A stretch of 64,000 nucleotides of DNA, taken from NCBI GenBank assembly GCA_030077755.1, contig JAQJZZ010000005.1, forward strand, positions 124,001-188,000. Direction: 5' to 3'. Shown piece by piece: positions 35,324 to 46,177 of this stretch. This DNA is from Filosporella fistucella. Taxonomy: Eukaryota > Ascomycota > Leotiomycetes > Helotiales. Position 1 is the stretch's first letter. Each line of letters begins with the position of its first letter. The translations under genes and the position numbers were made by a program. Under the pieces are notes generated by a model, which saw only the letters and a list, made by a program, of their open reading frames with translations, did not search any database and had not been told where the DNA came from.

Positions 35324-36313
35324 TTATCTATGACGCATTATGTGCCTCAAACTTCCAATTACCCCAGATCTCCGAGTATGTTCTGGGAAACAGGCCATAA
35401 TACTCCTCAACTTCCTCTTCTTGGCGGCCTCGTATGGTGTCTGACCATCTTCATCTTTGATGTCAGTTCTCGCTCCCTTCTCAAGTAGCATCTCAACTAT
35501 GACCTTTCGATTGTGTGTCACTGCTTCATGTAGTGGCGTACCATTTGGCCCACTGGTTCGGCTCCCGTAAGAATGTGGAAACTCAGTTTCTTGCTCTGGT
35601 CTTTCAGTGGGGAACATGTTGATATCTATCTTGACGACATCGATCAGGTATCGAACTTTCCCCCCTTTCCCATCCTCAGTAGCGTCGTGAAGCAAACGGC
35701 AGTCCTTCAACTCCTCAGCTGGGTATGACCTTAGAAGCGATTCGAACTCGCTCAGATTGTTTGATTTCATTGCAGCGCGAAGTTGAGCCATCTTTGATGG
35801 AATTAGAGGTTCCGGTACGCAGTGAACACCACTTTCAAGATCCTCTTTCCCCCCAAAAATTACTTGAGGGATATTTGCGTCGAATATAGGTTGAGGATAG
35901 ACCTGTTTATGATAGCCATGCCTGACCATCAGAGCTCTAATTTCGGGATTCGGGATGGAAGTGAGTTTCCTGCTGAAGGCGGTGCCATGTCGGCAGAGGA
36001 ACCTCTTCAAATCTGGTCTTGGAGATGGCGATAATTCTAAAACCTGCCTGATAATTGGTAACTGTCCATTTGATATCGCAACAGCAAGCAGAGTGTTGAG
36101 AAGAATATGTGGATGTAAGGCGAGCCCTGAAATCTCAGGATCGGAGCACTGGCATATTTTTGTGTATAGTGGCTGAACTGTTCTGTCATCTCCTATGTGA
36201 GCTGCTCGCAAGATCGCTTTTATTGATATATATGATTCTGGTAGAGCATCTATGTCATCGAAAATCTGGTCTGCAGCGAGTTTATCGAGGAGAAGACCAA
36301 TCGGGCTATCCAT
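35324..36313 (-). CDS. Ankyrin-repeat protein
   Basis: Single-exon protein of 329 aa. The clearest repeat is near the C-terminus: NGTPLHEAVTHNRKVIVEML, LEKGARTDIKDEDGQTPYEA. More divergent helical repeats precede it (ILRAAHIGDDRTVQPLY, LLAVAISNGQLPIIRQVLE, LRAAMKSNNLSEFESLL). No signal peptide or other domain is visible, so it is probably an intracellular protein-binding scaffold. It lies opposite in orientation to the surrounding small membrane-protein genes and 0.65 kb from the divergent HET-domain gene. Partner and pathway are unknown. Confidence 0.8.
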   Translation of the reverse strand: MDSPIGLLLDKLAADQIFDDIDALPESYISIKAILRAAHIGDDRTVQPLYTKICQCSDPEISGLALHPHILLNTLLAVAISNGQLPIIRQVLELSPSPRPDLKRFLCRHGTAFSRKLTSIPNPEIRALMVRHGYHKQVYPQPIFDANIPQVIFGGKEDLESGVHCVPEPLIPSKMAQLRAAMKSNNLSEFESLLRSYPAEELKDCRLLHDATEDGKGGKVRYLIDVVKIDINMFPTERPEQETEFPHSYGSRTSGPNGTPLHEAVTHNRKVIVEMLLEKGARTDIKDEDGQTPYEAAKKRKLRSIMACFPEHTRRSGVIGSLRHIMRHR

Positions 36314-36962
36314 GTTTTTCCTACTCAGCTTCAGCCCTCATACCGTAAGCATAGAGAAGATTCAAGCTTCCGCCCTGTAACATAATAGAATAAACTGTGA
36401 ATTTAAGAAAAGTCAAAACTATACTAAACAATTGTAGCATGAAATGAAAGAGGTTGTTGTGTTGTTGCCTGATACAAATAGGCTAAACATGACCACCAAT
36501 GATTTGATGCCCTTGCCGATTGTCTCTTGAGCTCGAGACTGACGGATCTGAAATACTTGGGTCCACTTTCCACTCGAGTGTATTGAATATTGCCCTAACG
36601 AAATTTGACACTTGAAATGATATAACAGTTGCTGCTCTTCATATATTGATAGTTTACGAGATATTTGTTATAATCCTACTCTAGGCAGGAAGCCATTGAT
36701 TAATCATCCGTTGACTACAACCAGTGTCTGAACGCTCGCATGATTTCGTTGCTGAGCAGTCTGAGCTGTGGCGAGTGATTGGAATTTGTCTCACTTCAGC
36801 TGAGGCTGGGTTCCTCATATACTCTTGTGGTGGCTGCGATGGTTTAGTTATCTTTCCTCTTACGTAATTCGAAACTCACTCTCATCACTCAATGTCCTTT
36901 CAGCTTCTCGAAATTCCCATAAATGTTTCACATCTCGAAACCACTTCTCCTCAACATCAATC

Positions 36963-38999
36963 ATGAATCCATCAAATCTCACAGGTCAGGATGTCTATGG
37001 GTTTTACGAAGGGCCTGACGAGGAGACTGTAACCTCCATAGATAGAGTCCCAGTCAAACTCCCAGACTGTCCCAGTAAAGACGAACTCGAATGGTATGAG
37101 CACCAACCTATTGATGCAGAGCGTCAAATACGCCTCATTGAGCTTCTCCCTCCTTCCAAAATACCAATTGAAAGGAATAGCGATGAAATTCTTCGCTGTA
37201 AAATTCATTCGCCAGATCTTGAAAGTGCGCCCGCATACGAGGCTCTCTCCTATACATGGGGGAAGATTAATCGACACCTCGTTGTCGCCGTAGTTGAAGA
37301 CAACGAGGAACAGGCATTGTTTGCCACTCCACAGCTCATGATGGCTTTGAGGCGGTTAAGGCTTGCAGTGCCGCGATTCCTCTGGATCGATCAACTCTGT
37401 ATTGATCAAGACAATGATGCTGAGAAAGGTCGTCAAATTCAGCTCATGGGTGAAATCTATAGACGAGCCCAGCGTGTAGTTATCTGGCTAGGAGAAAGCT
37501 TGCGCCATGCTGTACATCAGCCAAGTTGGGAGCAAATCGATTCTGCAGACTTGCTTGCCGATCTATGCAGCAAGATAACATCCTCGCGTGATGAAGATCC
37601 GACGTCACACCCAGCTGTGATGGAGACTCTGCTCGATTTACGACATTACACCTGGCATAAAGCAACAATTGGACAAGTCCGTTACTTGGCGATTTACGAA
37701 ATTCTAAACCGGCCATGGTTTAGGAGGGCTTGGGTATTCCAAGAGGCGAGTCTAGCTCGGGATATTCTGATACAATATGGTGGCTGGGAAGTATCGTTCG
37801 AGAAGTTCAAAGCTATGGTAGACACTGTTGATCATTTTGGGGATACTTCAAAGATATGCCAAGCTACTAAAAGACGACGATTGGCTAAGGATAGCAGTGG
37901 CTTTGAGATGCTTCAACTTATTGAAAATACTCGCAAAAGCCTCCTAACGCCAAAGACGCCTGCAAGCCACGCTGGAGATAGCATGCTCCTAACCACTCTG
38001 CTTCAGGTTCTACGAAGAGTGGAAGCTTTCAATCCTCGGGATCTGATCTTTGCTTTCCTCGCATTTCAAGCGAACGAGAAAATCAGCTGCACCGCGGAAA
38101 GTTATCAGCAGCCACACTGGGCAGTTTGGAGGTACGCAGCCGAATGCGTTATAAAAAATTCATCATCTTTAGCGGTTTTCGCAGCATTGCATGGAAATGT
38201 TGATGAAAATCCAGAATTACCTTCGTGGGTTCCAGCATGGTCAAATTGCTTCCCGTTTTCCAGACCAATAGCCGCGCCTGGTTCACGATTCAGAGCTTCT
38301 CGAAAGCTTCCACATTCTTGGATTGAGGGACCCGATTCCTTGACTTTGATAGTGAAAGGAAAAGTCATTGATACTGTCGCATTCTTTCCGAATCTTGCAA
38401 GAGGAATCCATCGACCGCATCATGCTATACAATTATTCCTTGATTGGAACGTTTTGGTAGACTCCTCTCGACGTTACCTCTGTACTCTACGCGATGATCT
38501 TTGCGATATCCTTCAAGTCAAAATTGAGACTCTAAAGTCAGATCTCATGAGAACACTGCTGGCTGATGGGTCTATGGGAGCTGAGCAGCCGCTCAGATGT
38601 GTCCCAGAAATGGTCAGAATTATCACGGCTGGTGAAAGTATTGCGCGAGTCAGAAATGAAGGAAACAAAGCTGGACTCTCCTCGGCCGACTTAGAAATAT
38701 TGTCAACATATGAAAAGCTCGAGGATTTGGCACTGATAGCCGAAAGGAAGAGAGTTTTCTACACCGAGAACATCCAGTTAGGCATGGCACCAGCATGCGT
38801 CCAACTGGGAGACAAGATAGTGATCGTACATGGATCCAAAGTCCCCCTCATAATCAGGGAGTCAAAGACACCGGGGAGATTCCATGTCATTTCACAATGT
38901 TATCTGGATGGGTGGATGTATGGAAATCCACCGAAAGATAGGCCACACCCACATGGGATGTGGTGGAAAGAGCAGGCAGATGAAATTGTTCTTATTTGA
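36963..38999 (+). CDS. HET (heterokaryon incompatibility) domain protein
   Basis: 678 aa from the ATG at 36963 (MNPSNLTGQDVYGFYEG). The frame is open from 36825 but the extra 46 residues look like translated leader. The HET domain spans about residues 85-270, with the three conserved blocks AYEALSYTWG, FLWIDQLCIDQDNDAEKGRQ with VVIWLGES, and NRPWFRRAWVFQEASLARDI. The remainder is helical, with the usual HET C-terminal block MAPACVQLGDKIVIVHGSKV and LDGWMYGN. Family members trigger programmed cell death in vegetative incompatibility when partnered with a recognition factor. Most genomic copies are of unknown role. No NACHT, WD or ankyrin part is fused. The neighbouring ankyrin gene is separate. 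Confidence 0.9.
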   Translation: MNPSNLTGQDVYGFYEGPDEETVTSIDRVPVKLPDCPSKDELEWYEHQPIDAERQIRLIELLPPSKIPIERNSDEILRCKIHSPDLESAPAYEALSYTWGKINRHLVVAVVEDNEEQALFATPQLMMALRRLRLAVPRFLWIDQLCIDQDNDAEKGRQIQLMGEIYRRAQRVVIWLGESLRHAVHQPSWEQIDSADLLADLCSKITSSRDEDPTSHPAVMETLLDLRHYTWHKATIGQVRYLAIYEILNRPWFRRAWVFQEASLARDILIQYGGWEVSFEKFKAMVDTVDHFGDTSKICQATKRRRLAKDSSGFEMLQLIENTRKSLLTPKTPASHAGDSMLLTTLLQVLRRVEAFNPRDLIFAFLAFQANEKISCTAESYQQPHWAVWRYAAECVIKNSSSLAVFAALHGNVDENPELPSWVPAWSNCFPFSRPIAAPGSRFRASRKLPHSWIEGPDSLTLIVKGKVIDTVAFFPNLARGIHRPHHAIQLFLDWNVLVDSSRRYLCTLRDDLCDILQVKIETLKSDLMRTLLADGSMGAEQPLRCVPEMVRIITAGESIARVRNEGNKAGLSSADLEILSTYEKLEDLALIAERKRVFYTENIQLGMAPACVQLGDKIVIVHGSKVPLIIRESKTPGRFHVISQCYLDGWMYGNPPKDRPHPHGMWWKEQADEIVLI

Positions 39000-39453
39000 G
39001 CGGATCTTGAGCTCAAGGCTCCAAATTGTGCTTCTTTTTCCTTCATCGAGAGCCTCTGGACATGGCAATAAGTGACATATCGGAACTAATATATCATATG
39101 GGATTTGGAGCCGGTTAGATCTTGGGTCGCGAAGAGACCATCGAAAAAGACTATCGAGACCACCGCCGTGGCTTCGGTCGACCAGGAACTTCTTTGTTAA
39201 TCAAGTGAGTGATAGTTATTTTGGACTTCTGGTGAAAATGAGAACTGCCATTTCTGTGAATTATAATTTAACCAGTAGCTTGGCCGTGATTCACATGGCG
39301 GAACCCAATCTTTGTCTTCCCAAAGAATATATAAAACTAGTTCTTTACTCTGGTACAGACTCATGATGTCAAAGACCAGACAACGCTCCGACTCGACTCA
39401 TAAAAAACCCATAATTATTTCTGAGAGCAGACGAGTCAACACTTATTTCCGCC

Positions 39454-39816
39454 ATGATAATGTTTGTCCCACGTGGCACAGCAACAGCGATCAGTGCAAA
39501 CAGTTTCAGTCCCTTCCCATCTAATTTTCAACCTGGGCCTACACGAATCGCTCATTCATCAGAAGAAACTTCATTAAAAGCAGCTGCCCCTTTTCGTTCT
39601 CGAGGCGTTCTTGAGAACTCGGTTGCTGGTATCATCGTAATGTTGATATTGATATTCTTGCTATTTGGGGCACTTGTGTTTATGGAGTGGCGGGCCGGAA
39701 AATTGAAAGCTAGTCCTGAGCCTGAGACGGAAATGGGAAATACAGAAACTTCAAGCGCTGGGAATGGCGAGGGAGGTGAAGATGGTAGGGCTCGTAGGCG
39801 AGCAAGTGAGTCTTGA
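39454..39816 (+). CDS. Small single-TM protein (array member 3)
   Basis: 120 aa. The N-terminus (MIMFVPRGTATAISANSFS) is only weakly signal-like, so the start may be wrong or the signal degraded. An ectodomain of about 30 residues leads to RSRGVLENS, then a transmembrane helix (AGIIVMLILIFLLFGALVF) and a cytoplasmic tail that is first basic (MEWRAGKLKAS), then acidic and glycine-rich (PEPETEMGNTETSS), ending RARRRASES. The plan matches its neighbours, but there is no sequence similarity beyond layout. A TATATAAA box lies about 120 bp upstream. Confidence 0.45.
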   Translation: MIMFVPRGTATAISANSFSPFPSNFQPGPTRIAHSSEETSLKAAAPFRSRGVLENSVAGIIVMLILIFLLFGALVFMEWRAGKLKASPEPETEMGNTETSSAGNGEGGEDGRARRRASES

Positions 39817-40468
39817 AATGTTGTAGTTGGTACATAAATGCAACGGCATGAGTTTGATGTTGCAAGTCTTGAGGTTAAGAAAAGCTCGATCTTGACTATA
39901 GTGATTGATAAGCAAGAAAATCAAGATCATTGGTTATGAAAGTGCCATGTTCACAAACCTTATCAGATTTTGCTGCGTTCAAAGTGAGGATATATCTCAC
40001 GCTGTGGCTTGCACAGGAAGTTTGACGATCTGCCATCACTTAGTTAACTGTCACAGCTTATCTTAAATTAAGGCCTCAAGACGTTTTAACCTTCTTCTGG
40101 ATACAGATGAGAGAGGTAGACAAGGGATGCTAGAAATAAAATAAGACATCTCTCCTGTATGTGCTTGGAATATTCTCGACTACAGCGTCGATGTTATTAC
40201 GATGGTGAGAAACACTGAATCATAGTAATCGGCTCTAACAACTCTATTCATAATACTAACCTTTGAATCACATAAAAAGTTGGGATCCCGTTCCTGCTAC
40301 GTGTATAAAGGCTCTAGCTCTTTAGGGGTTTTCTATTTCCTAAGAACAAGTCAACACATCCTTTTTGAAGATTCTCAACGTACCAAATCCAAATAAACCC
40401 ATCATATCCCGACAACCGCAAAAACATAATTTCGCACTTTCAGAACAGTTGACACTATCCATCTCAAA

Positions 40469-41363
40469 ATGCATTTCCCGACCAAAACTTTGTTTGCATG
40501 GTGTTGGCTTACCACCCTCGTGAGTACTCTAAAACATGATACGTGACTCATAGGTTTGATTACACGTGCATGCTAACCCTGGTACCAGATACTTGGAGGC
40601 CCTGTTTCCAAGCTCTCTAATTTTAAATCCGGTCGCGAGTTATCAATCACTACTGGCGCTAAGACCAATGCTGGGGTGCAAGACAGAGATTTCATAGTAA
40701 GATATACTGCTGCAGGGTTACACGGCCTGAGCTACAACAAAGAGGCTGACGATATTGCCACTTAGTTTAACCCAAAAGAAGAAGGGGCAAAGATCAACAA
40801 GAGATCCAATTCTATGACTGCAACTATCAACAGTCCATCTCATCTTCGACCTTTAGAAGGCAGATTAATTGTGCGTGCTACCAATCCAATACCTTAATGC
40901 AAATTTTACAGTTCTAACATTACAAAACAGGACAATTTCAAACCAGGCCATCCCTCATCTGATTCAACAAGGGCTGCTGCATACTACACAGAAACCGAGG
41001 CAAACGCTCTTAAATTGAGGGGAAGCAGTAACGAAATTTGCGTGGTTGGGTCCAAATCATGCCATGAGGTTGCCTGCAAAGACAAAAGCAGAGTCACGAT
41101 CTGTAATGAGGTGCGTTTTGCCAAACATTAATTCATCAATGGTCTTCCATCTGATTGCAATATAGCAAGAAGATGACATCCGCCCTGAGTGCAAGGACAT
41201 TGCTGGTCACGTAGATTGGCTACTACAGCATTTTGATAAACCAGGCTATGGATACGAAGACCGCCCAGTATGGGGAACAGTCCATGATGATATTGGATTC
41301 AGCGTCATTGTTGACTGGGAAGATAAGGAGTGTGGCGTTATTTTACCACTCAATGCACGCTAA
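40469..41363 (+). CDS. Secreted cysteine-containing protein A (tandem pair)
   Basis: Exons are 40469-40519, 40589-40696, 40766-40870, 40931-41110 and 41166-41363, 213 aa. All four introns are phase 0 (69, 69, 60, 55 nt), with GTGAGT, GTAAGA and GTGCGT donors. The first exon plus the start of the second encodes a signal peptide (TKTLFAWCWLTTL, ILGGPVS). A Lys-Arg site follows at INKRSNS. The cysteine core is ICVVGSKSCHEVACKDKS, then ICNEQEDDIRPECKDIAGHV, and the tail is DIGFSVIVDWEDKEC. It aligns in plan with the next gene (SC-x-V/I-x-C ... CN-E/D ... C-x-x-I-A). Candidate secreted effector or cell-surface protein. No single frame covers it, so it is easily missed. Confidence 0.72.
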
Positions 41364-41944
41364 CTACTTGCGATGAAGCTGAATCCCCTGAACCATGCAG
41401 TTTAGGAGTCAATAGGGCTGAATGGGAGTCTTTGGAAGAATCTGACTGATAAAACTATGGGGTTAGCCGCTGTATCATTTTCTGTATCATTCAACGCCTG
41501 AAGTTTGTTTACTCCACTCAATGTTTGATTGCAGAACTTGGAATCTTGAAAGTCAAGTCGTGTGTTAAGTTACTGCCAACTTCGTATGTCACCACAAACC
41601 TTATCTAAGTGCGTGCTCATGCTTCCTACGTAGAAGGGTGATTCAACCGAACTTGCTTAATCCTGAAAAGAGCTCAACTAGGTGAATGGCTCGAACCATC
41701 AGATCGATCGATCATAGGCTCAGTTCTTTGTACTACGTGTCAAACTGCCTGAAAAGGTGAAATCGTTAGGCTACGGGCAGCCATAGGCATATAGGCCAAG
41801 CTTTTTCTTGAGCTGAATTAACCTTCAACGTTACACGACGGCAACATCGCTTTCAAAATCGTTAAGGTGCCAATTTGAGTAAACCACGTTGGATCTCAAC
41901 CGTATCCAATACCAGTTGGGACGCTTTCAAAGACTGTAGTCAAC

Positions 41945-42875
41945 ATGACGACCTATACCATGCTGGCTTGGCATTTTGCCCTGTTATTTGTTGTTTCTTC
42001 ATTCGTTCGTATCCATTTTTGATCTTTGAGCTCTACAGAACTTTCGCTAACCTACAAGTCGAACTAGACTCTAGCCGCTAGCCTCCCAAGCGGTCTCTCC
42101 ATCACCGTTGATGCGAAACCATATGTCAATGGCTATAAGAATGGTGTGATGGGCTTCACTGGGTCGATTAATGGCATTGAGGTGAAGGATATGAAAGGCA
42201 GCGTCGAGGTAAAGATCTCAGCTCGGTTTCAGGGTCCCTTTTCCTCTATTCGCCCTACGCTTCCTATCATAGACATTTCATCTGTTAATTTCGAGAGATT
42301 GAAATGAAGGCTGATGTGACTTCTAGCAAATCATGGCGCAGATGGAGCATCACCACCCTGGTATCACCGCCAGCTTGGCAGCATCAGTTGAAAGTGATGT
42401 CGCAAGTGCCTCCTCAAACTTTACCACACGTGACGCCCTGCGCAAGGTATGTATCAAGAAAGGTACCTCAACTCCCCCGATACCCAGTCTAACCTTTCTC
42501 TAGGAAAAAATTCTCCGATGTCCAATCAAGGGCTGGGACTGGAAGCCTTGCAGTATCCTTGTGCTCAAGGATGGCATCAGATATCTGGAAAATTTTCATG
42601 GTGTCTGTAACGTGGGAGCTCATTCTTGTGTTCGAATTAGCTGCTCATACAGCGCTGGTATCTATCTTTGCAACGATGTAAGCTGATCGTCCTATATGCA
42701 GAATACAACTAACGAGATCCTGGACTAGACCGGAAATCTCATCGAGCCTTCCTGCGGATTCATTGCGGACTACGTCAAGGACATCATTGCATACTCTGGT
42801 TGGGATGGCAGAGCTTGCGGTCAAGAATTCGACACTGATGGGTTCAACGTAATCGCGCATAGAACGAGTTGTTGA
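41945..42875 (+). CDS. Secreted cysteine-containing protein B (tandem pair)
   Basis: Exons are 41945-42004, 42068-42208, 42327-42446, 42504-42677 and 42729-42875, 213 aa. All introns are phase 0 (63, 118, 57, 51 nt). The signal peptide is MLAWHFALLFVVSSFTLAAS. The middle is a polar domain (GLSITVDAKPYVNGYKNG, SLAASVESDVASASSNFTT). The core is CNVGAHSCVRISCSYSAGIY, LCNDTGNLIEPSCGFIADYV, then ACGQEFDTDGFNVIAHRTSC to the stop. The pattern S-C-x-R-x-S-C-S-Y-x-x-x-I-Y-x-C-N-D is common in secreted proteins of filamentous ascomycetes of unknown function. It has the same exon count, phase and length as the gene upstream, so the two are divergent tandem paralogues. Confidence 0.8.
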
Positions 42876-43553
42876 TTGAGGGCAGTCAATTAAGGTGTGG
42901 TGGGTGGGGCAGGGAAAGGGGCTCGCCTATCTTTCTTGCTTAGCGATGAGTTTGCTTTCAATATTGCGCAAAGGCAGGAGCATACTGCTGCAGAACTAGA
43001 GAAGCAGCGATAGTTATTGGCTCGCACGGAATTGAATCTATCATAAACCTTGTTACCAAATGCAGAATATGAAGTAGTGAAGTGTCAATCCCTAACACCT
43101 TGTGACATGTTTCGAAAGTTCAGCGCAAGAGCCCGTTGACTTTCGGGCTTGCAAATGTCTGACACAAGAAAAATGTACTAAAAGAATTATCCGTGCATGG
43201 CGGCATAGAACTGAATCTCTAGAATGCAACTGAATTAAATCCTTCGGGACATTTTCCGTGTTTTAAAATTCCTAGGGTTCACATTGAAGGATGATTGGAG
43301 CTTTTGGGAAGTGTCGAACCGCTGAGCTGTCCAAAGGTCGTGAAATTTCGCGTTCCTGTTCAGTTTCCGGTTTCTAAATGGTATTTAAATAAATAGTCAA
43401 TACCATTGAAGTTGCTACAAATCTGGTGAATCAACTCTCCAACGAGAATTCTATAAATTCAGACCATCAGGCTTCGCATCAAATGTCACCACCAACCGCG
43501 AAATTTAGCACAACCAAAATTCAGCAGCCTCACAGAATTTATAAACAGACAAA
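42876..43553. other. Intergenic between secreted gene B and array member 4
   Basis: About 680 bp without coding signal. The last 100 bp has a TATAAATT box and a CA-rich leader typical of a fungal core promoter for the following gene. Confidence 0.45.
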
Positions 43554-43871
43554 ATGATGCCTGCCTCCCAACTTCTCTTTGCACTCACCCTTGCCGCCTT
43601 TCTCTTCACGATCGTGTTTACAAACCCAGTGCCCTCCCTAGATGCTCACCCATCTACTCTCTCCAGCGTCAAGATCATCAATGACACACCCCAAGGTGAA
43701 GGGAGTTTGCTGTACTCTCGACAACTTGGACAGTATACGCGATATGACTTTACCAGTAAGTCTCTGGCACTTGTATGGGCTGGTGTCGGGGTAGTTTCAG
43801 CACTCGTTCTAGAAACCATTGTATGGTACTCATGGAAAGCTTACAGGAAGTGGGAAGAATCACGGCAATAG
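43554..43871 (+). CDS. Small signal-peptide / single-TM protein (array member 4)
   Basis: 105 aa. Signal peptide MMPASQLLFALTLAAFLFTI ends near VFTNPVPS. The ectodomain of about 45 residues has an N-x-T site (INDTPQGEGSLLYS) and a single Arg (SRQLGQYTRYD) before the membrane. The transmembrane helix is LALVWAGVGVVSALVLETIV, and the tail is short and basic (WYSWKAYRKWEESRQ). Single exon. No known family. Confidence 0.6.
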   Translation: MMPASQLLFALTLAAFLFTIVFTNPVPSLDAHPSTLSSVKIINDTPQGEGSLLYSRQLGQYTRYDFTSKSLALVWAGVGVVSALVLETIVWYSWKAYRKWEESRQ

Positions 43872-44423
43872 AAATGGGATTAAATCGTGATGGTTTAACA
43901 AGTGGAGCGGATATTGGGCATCGCCACTATAGTGGGAAGGGAAAGGAAACTAGTAGCGCCTTTGAGCAGTTGGAAACGATGTTGGAGTATATAATAATGC
44001 ATAATGTACTCTGAAATTGTGCCCCTGAAGTGAGTCCAAGAAAATCGCAATAATTCACGTGTTAATTTTCAAAAGTAAACACTTGAAGACTTGAAGCTCG
44101 CGCTAGCAACCAAAAGTTCCTGATTCGGTTGTGAGCAGTCAATTTATGACCCATTGTCCCCAAGATTGATAGTGCACACAATCAACGCAACGCAGACTGA
44201 AATCTGCATTCCAAGGTGACCCTCATCTCATAATATACACCATCTTTGTTTCCTTCCAACAAAGCTCTGCAGTTTCATTAACTGCCTTCGATCTTGGATT
44301 ATACTAACATACATCTACAGACCTCAAACAACTCCCAATCTTCGTGCCTTCCAACCAAAGAACTGGCTACCGCCCGAACATTAACAAGCATACTTCCTCA
44401 ATACCAGGGAGTGTTCGAACAAC

Positions 44424-44750
44424 ATGTCTGCCGCTCTTCCGTTGTTCGCTGTGGCCGTCCTCTTACTATCGCATGTCTCGTACTCAATTCCATTGCCGAA
44501 TGCTTCAAGCCAGCTGGCATACCAATTCGCTACAGTCGACAACACAACTCTCTTCAAGCGCATGCTAGAAACGCAGGACGTCTATACCTTGATCTTCACC
44601 TTTTTATTAGTGGCTGGGATTGCTGCAATCTTCCTGGTCATGGTCAAATATGGACCATCAACCTGTGCAGGGATTCGATGGGTTAGGAATTCGATTCGGA
44701 GGAGACCTGCGGTCAACACGGATCCAATCAGAATTTTGAACTTGGTCTAA
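44424..44750 (+). CDS. Small signal-peptide / single-TM protein (array member 5)
   Basis: 108 aa. Signal peptide MSAALPLFAVAVLLLSHVSY, then SIPLPNASSQLAYQF with an N-x-S site, a Lys-Arg pair at TLFKRMLETQD, a transmembrane helix (YTLIFTFLLVAGIAAIFLVM), and a basic tail (IRWVRNSIRRRPAV). Single exon. The decayed locus at 45251 is similar at DNA level around the PLPN region. Overlapping ORFs in other frames (44294-44686, 44344-44568) lack these features and are shadows. Confidence 0.62.
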   Translation: MSAALPLFAVAVLLLSHVSYSIPLPNASSQLAYQFATVDNTTLFKRMLETQDVYTLIFTFLLVAGIAAIFLVMVKYGPSTCAGIRWVRNSIRRRPAVNTDPIRILNLV

Positions 44751-45250
44751 AGACATGCGCAATGGGGGTACATGTAATGTCGGAGAAATTGGGCCTGATT
44801 TTCGAAATAGAGAGTATATGGATAAATCGAGCGAATGGAGTGGTGTTACATCATGCGTACGTTAGGACTCTGATCTGGACACATGGATTGATTTTGAGAT
44901 TCTGGTATGAAGAAACTGAAAAAATTCAACCCTCCAGCGTCACACCTGATATCAAATGCAGTATGCATAAAACCCTTCGTGAAAATTTGCTACTTAAACA
45001 CAAGTTGGAAATCACACCACCGTCTAGTGGTAAATATCATCTGTTCGATTTGTGGTCCCTCACTTTCGACTTGTAGTCGCAAGAACTCACGCAAGGCTTA
45101 GAGTGTCAGGGCGGCTTCCTTTCCTGGTGCCAAAGTAAGTGACCTCCACATATATTTGGCCATCTGCATAACATGATAACCCATTATTCGCTGCAACAGG
45201 TACACTTCTGCCAGACGTCTGCAATAGCACACTACAGAAGGCACATTACA

Positions 45251-45525
45251 GCCAGCCCCACCACTACTGTGAATCTCTTGGCCGTCATTCATATGGTAAC
45301 TGCTGGACTCTCTGCTTCACAACCATTGCCGAATACTCCAAGTCAGCTTTCCAAACGTCGAATGAAACTTGCATTAATGCCCTTTCCCCGAAGTTTACCT
45401 TGCAGCAAGAGTGGGTTTCAGCAGGTGACATTATCTGCTTCGCGACCTTAGCCTATTCCATCATTGGCATTGTAGTCCGTTGGGGAATAATTATAGTGGC
45501 CACCGCCAGCGTGTCATTCAAGTGA
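45251..45525 (+). pseudogene. Frameshifted copy of array member 5
   Basis: Frame 1 reads a signal-like stretch (TVNLLAVIHMVTAGLSAS) and then QPLPNTPSQLSKRR, matching SIPLPNASSQL of the gene at 44424. The DNA over CCATTGCCGAAT and CAAG-CAGCT is nearly identical. A frame change is then needed to read FQTSNETCINALS, FTLQQEWVSAGDII and a transmembrane helix (TLAYSIIGIVVRWGIIIVAT) up to a TGA at 45523. No good ATG is placed at the start. This is a broken paralogue. Confidence 0.65.
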
Positions 45526-46177
45526 CTGCTGGAAATAATGTGCTGGTACGGGAAAAGTTAGGAAGAGGCGTGAGTTACGAGCAGAACATTGAACGATTCC
45601 TTTGAGAGCATAAGGGGCTCAATGATCAATCCAAACAATTCTGCATGAGGTTTGGAATCAGCGGAAGCTCTATCAAAGGTCAGTCTACAATAATGTGGAG
45701 GTCGGCAACATAGTGGGAGCCGTACTATTCATATATTACAATATATGTGTCAACATATATATCTCGATACAATTGAAACTTAAATTCAATCCTTCTGTAA
45801 TCCTTATTGAGTAATGTGGAGGTAAAAATATCTTCATAATTTTGTAGATGTATCTAGATGGAGTAGAAGAGGGCAAATTATCCAATGTACTAGGGTCAGG
45901 AAGGGGTATTCGCGCAAGTCAATACATGGAGCTTAGGATGATGAGGTACCTCTGAAATTTTATGGGTGTTTGAACACGAGACTGAGTAACACCTACTTGA
46001 AAGCACTGATTTACGAAACTGAAATGCTTGTGAATCATAAGGGCTATAAGTATCTCACCCTCAGAAATTTTCACAATTTTTCCAACCTCCCCAATTTGAT
46101 TTCTGTCTGTCTTCCAAGCATCCTTCAAGTTACGCTCTTCATAAACAGATTGCCGACAACCAGCCCACTTACTCACA

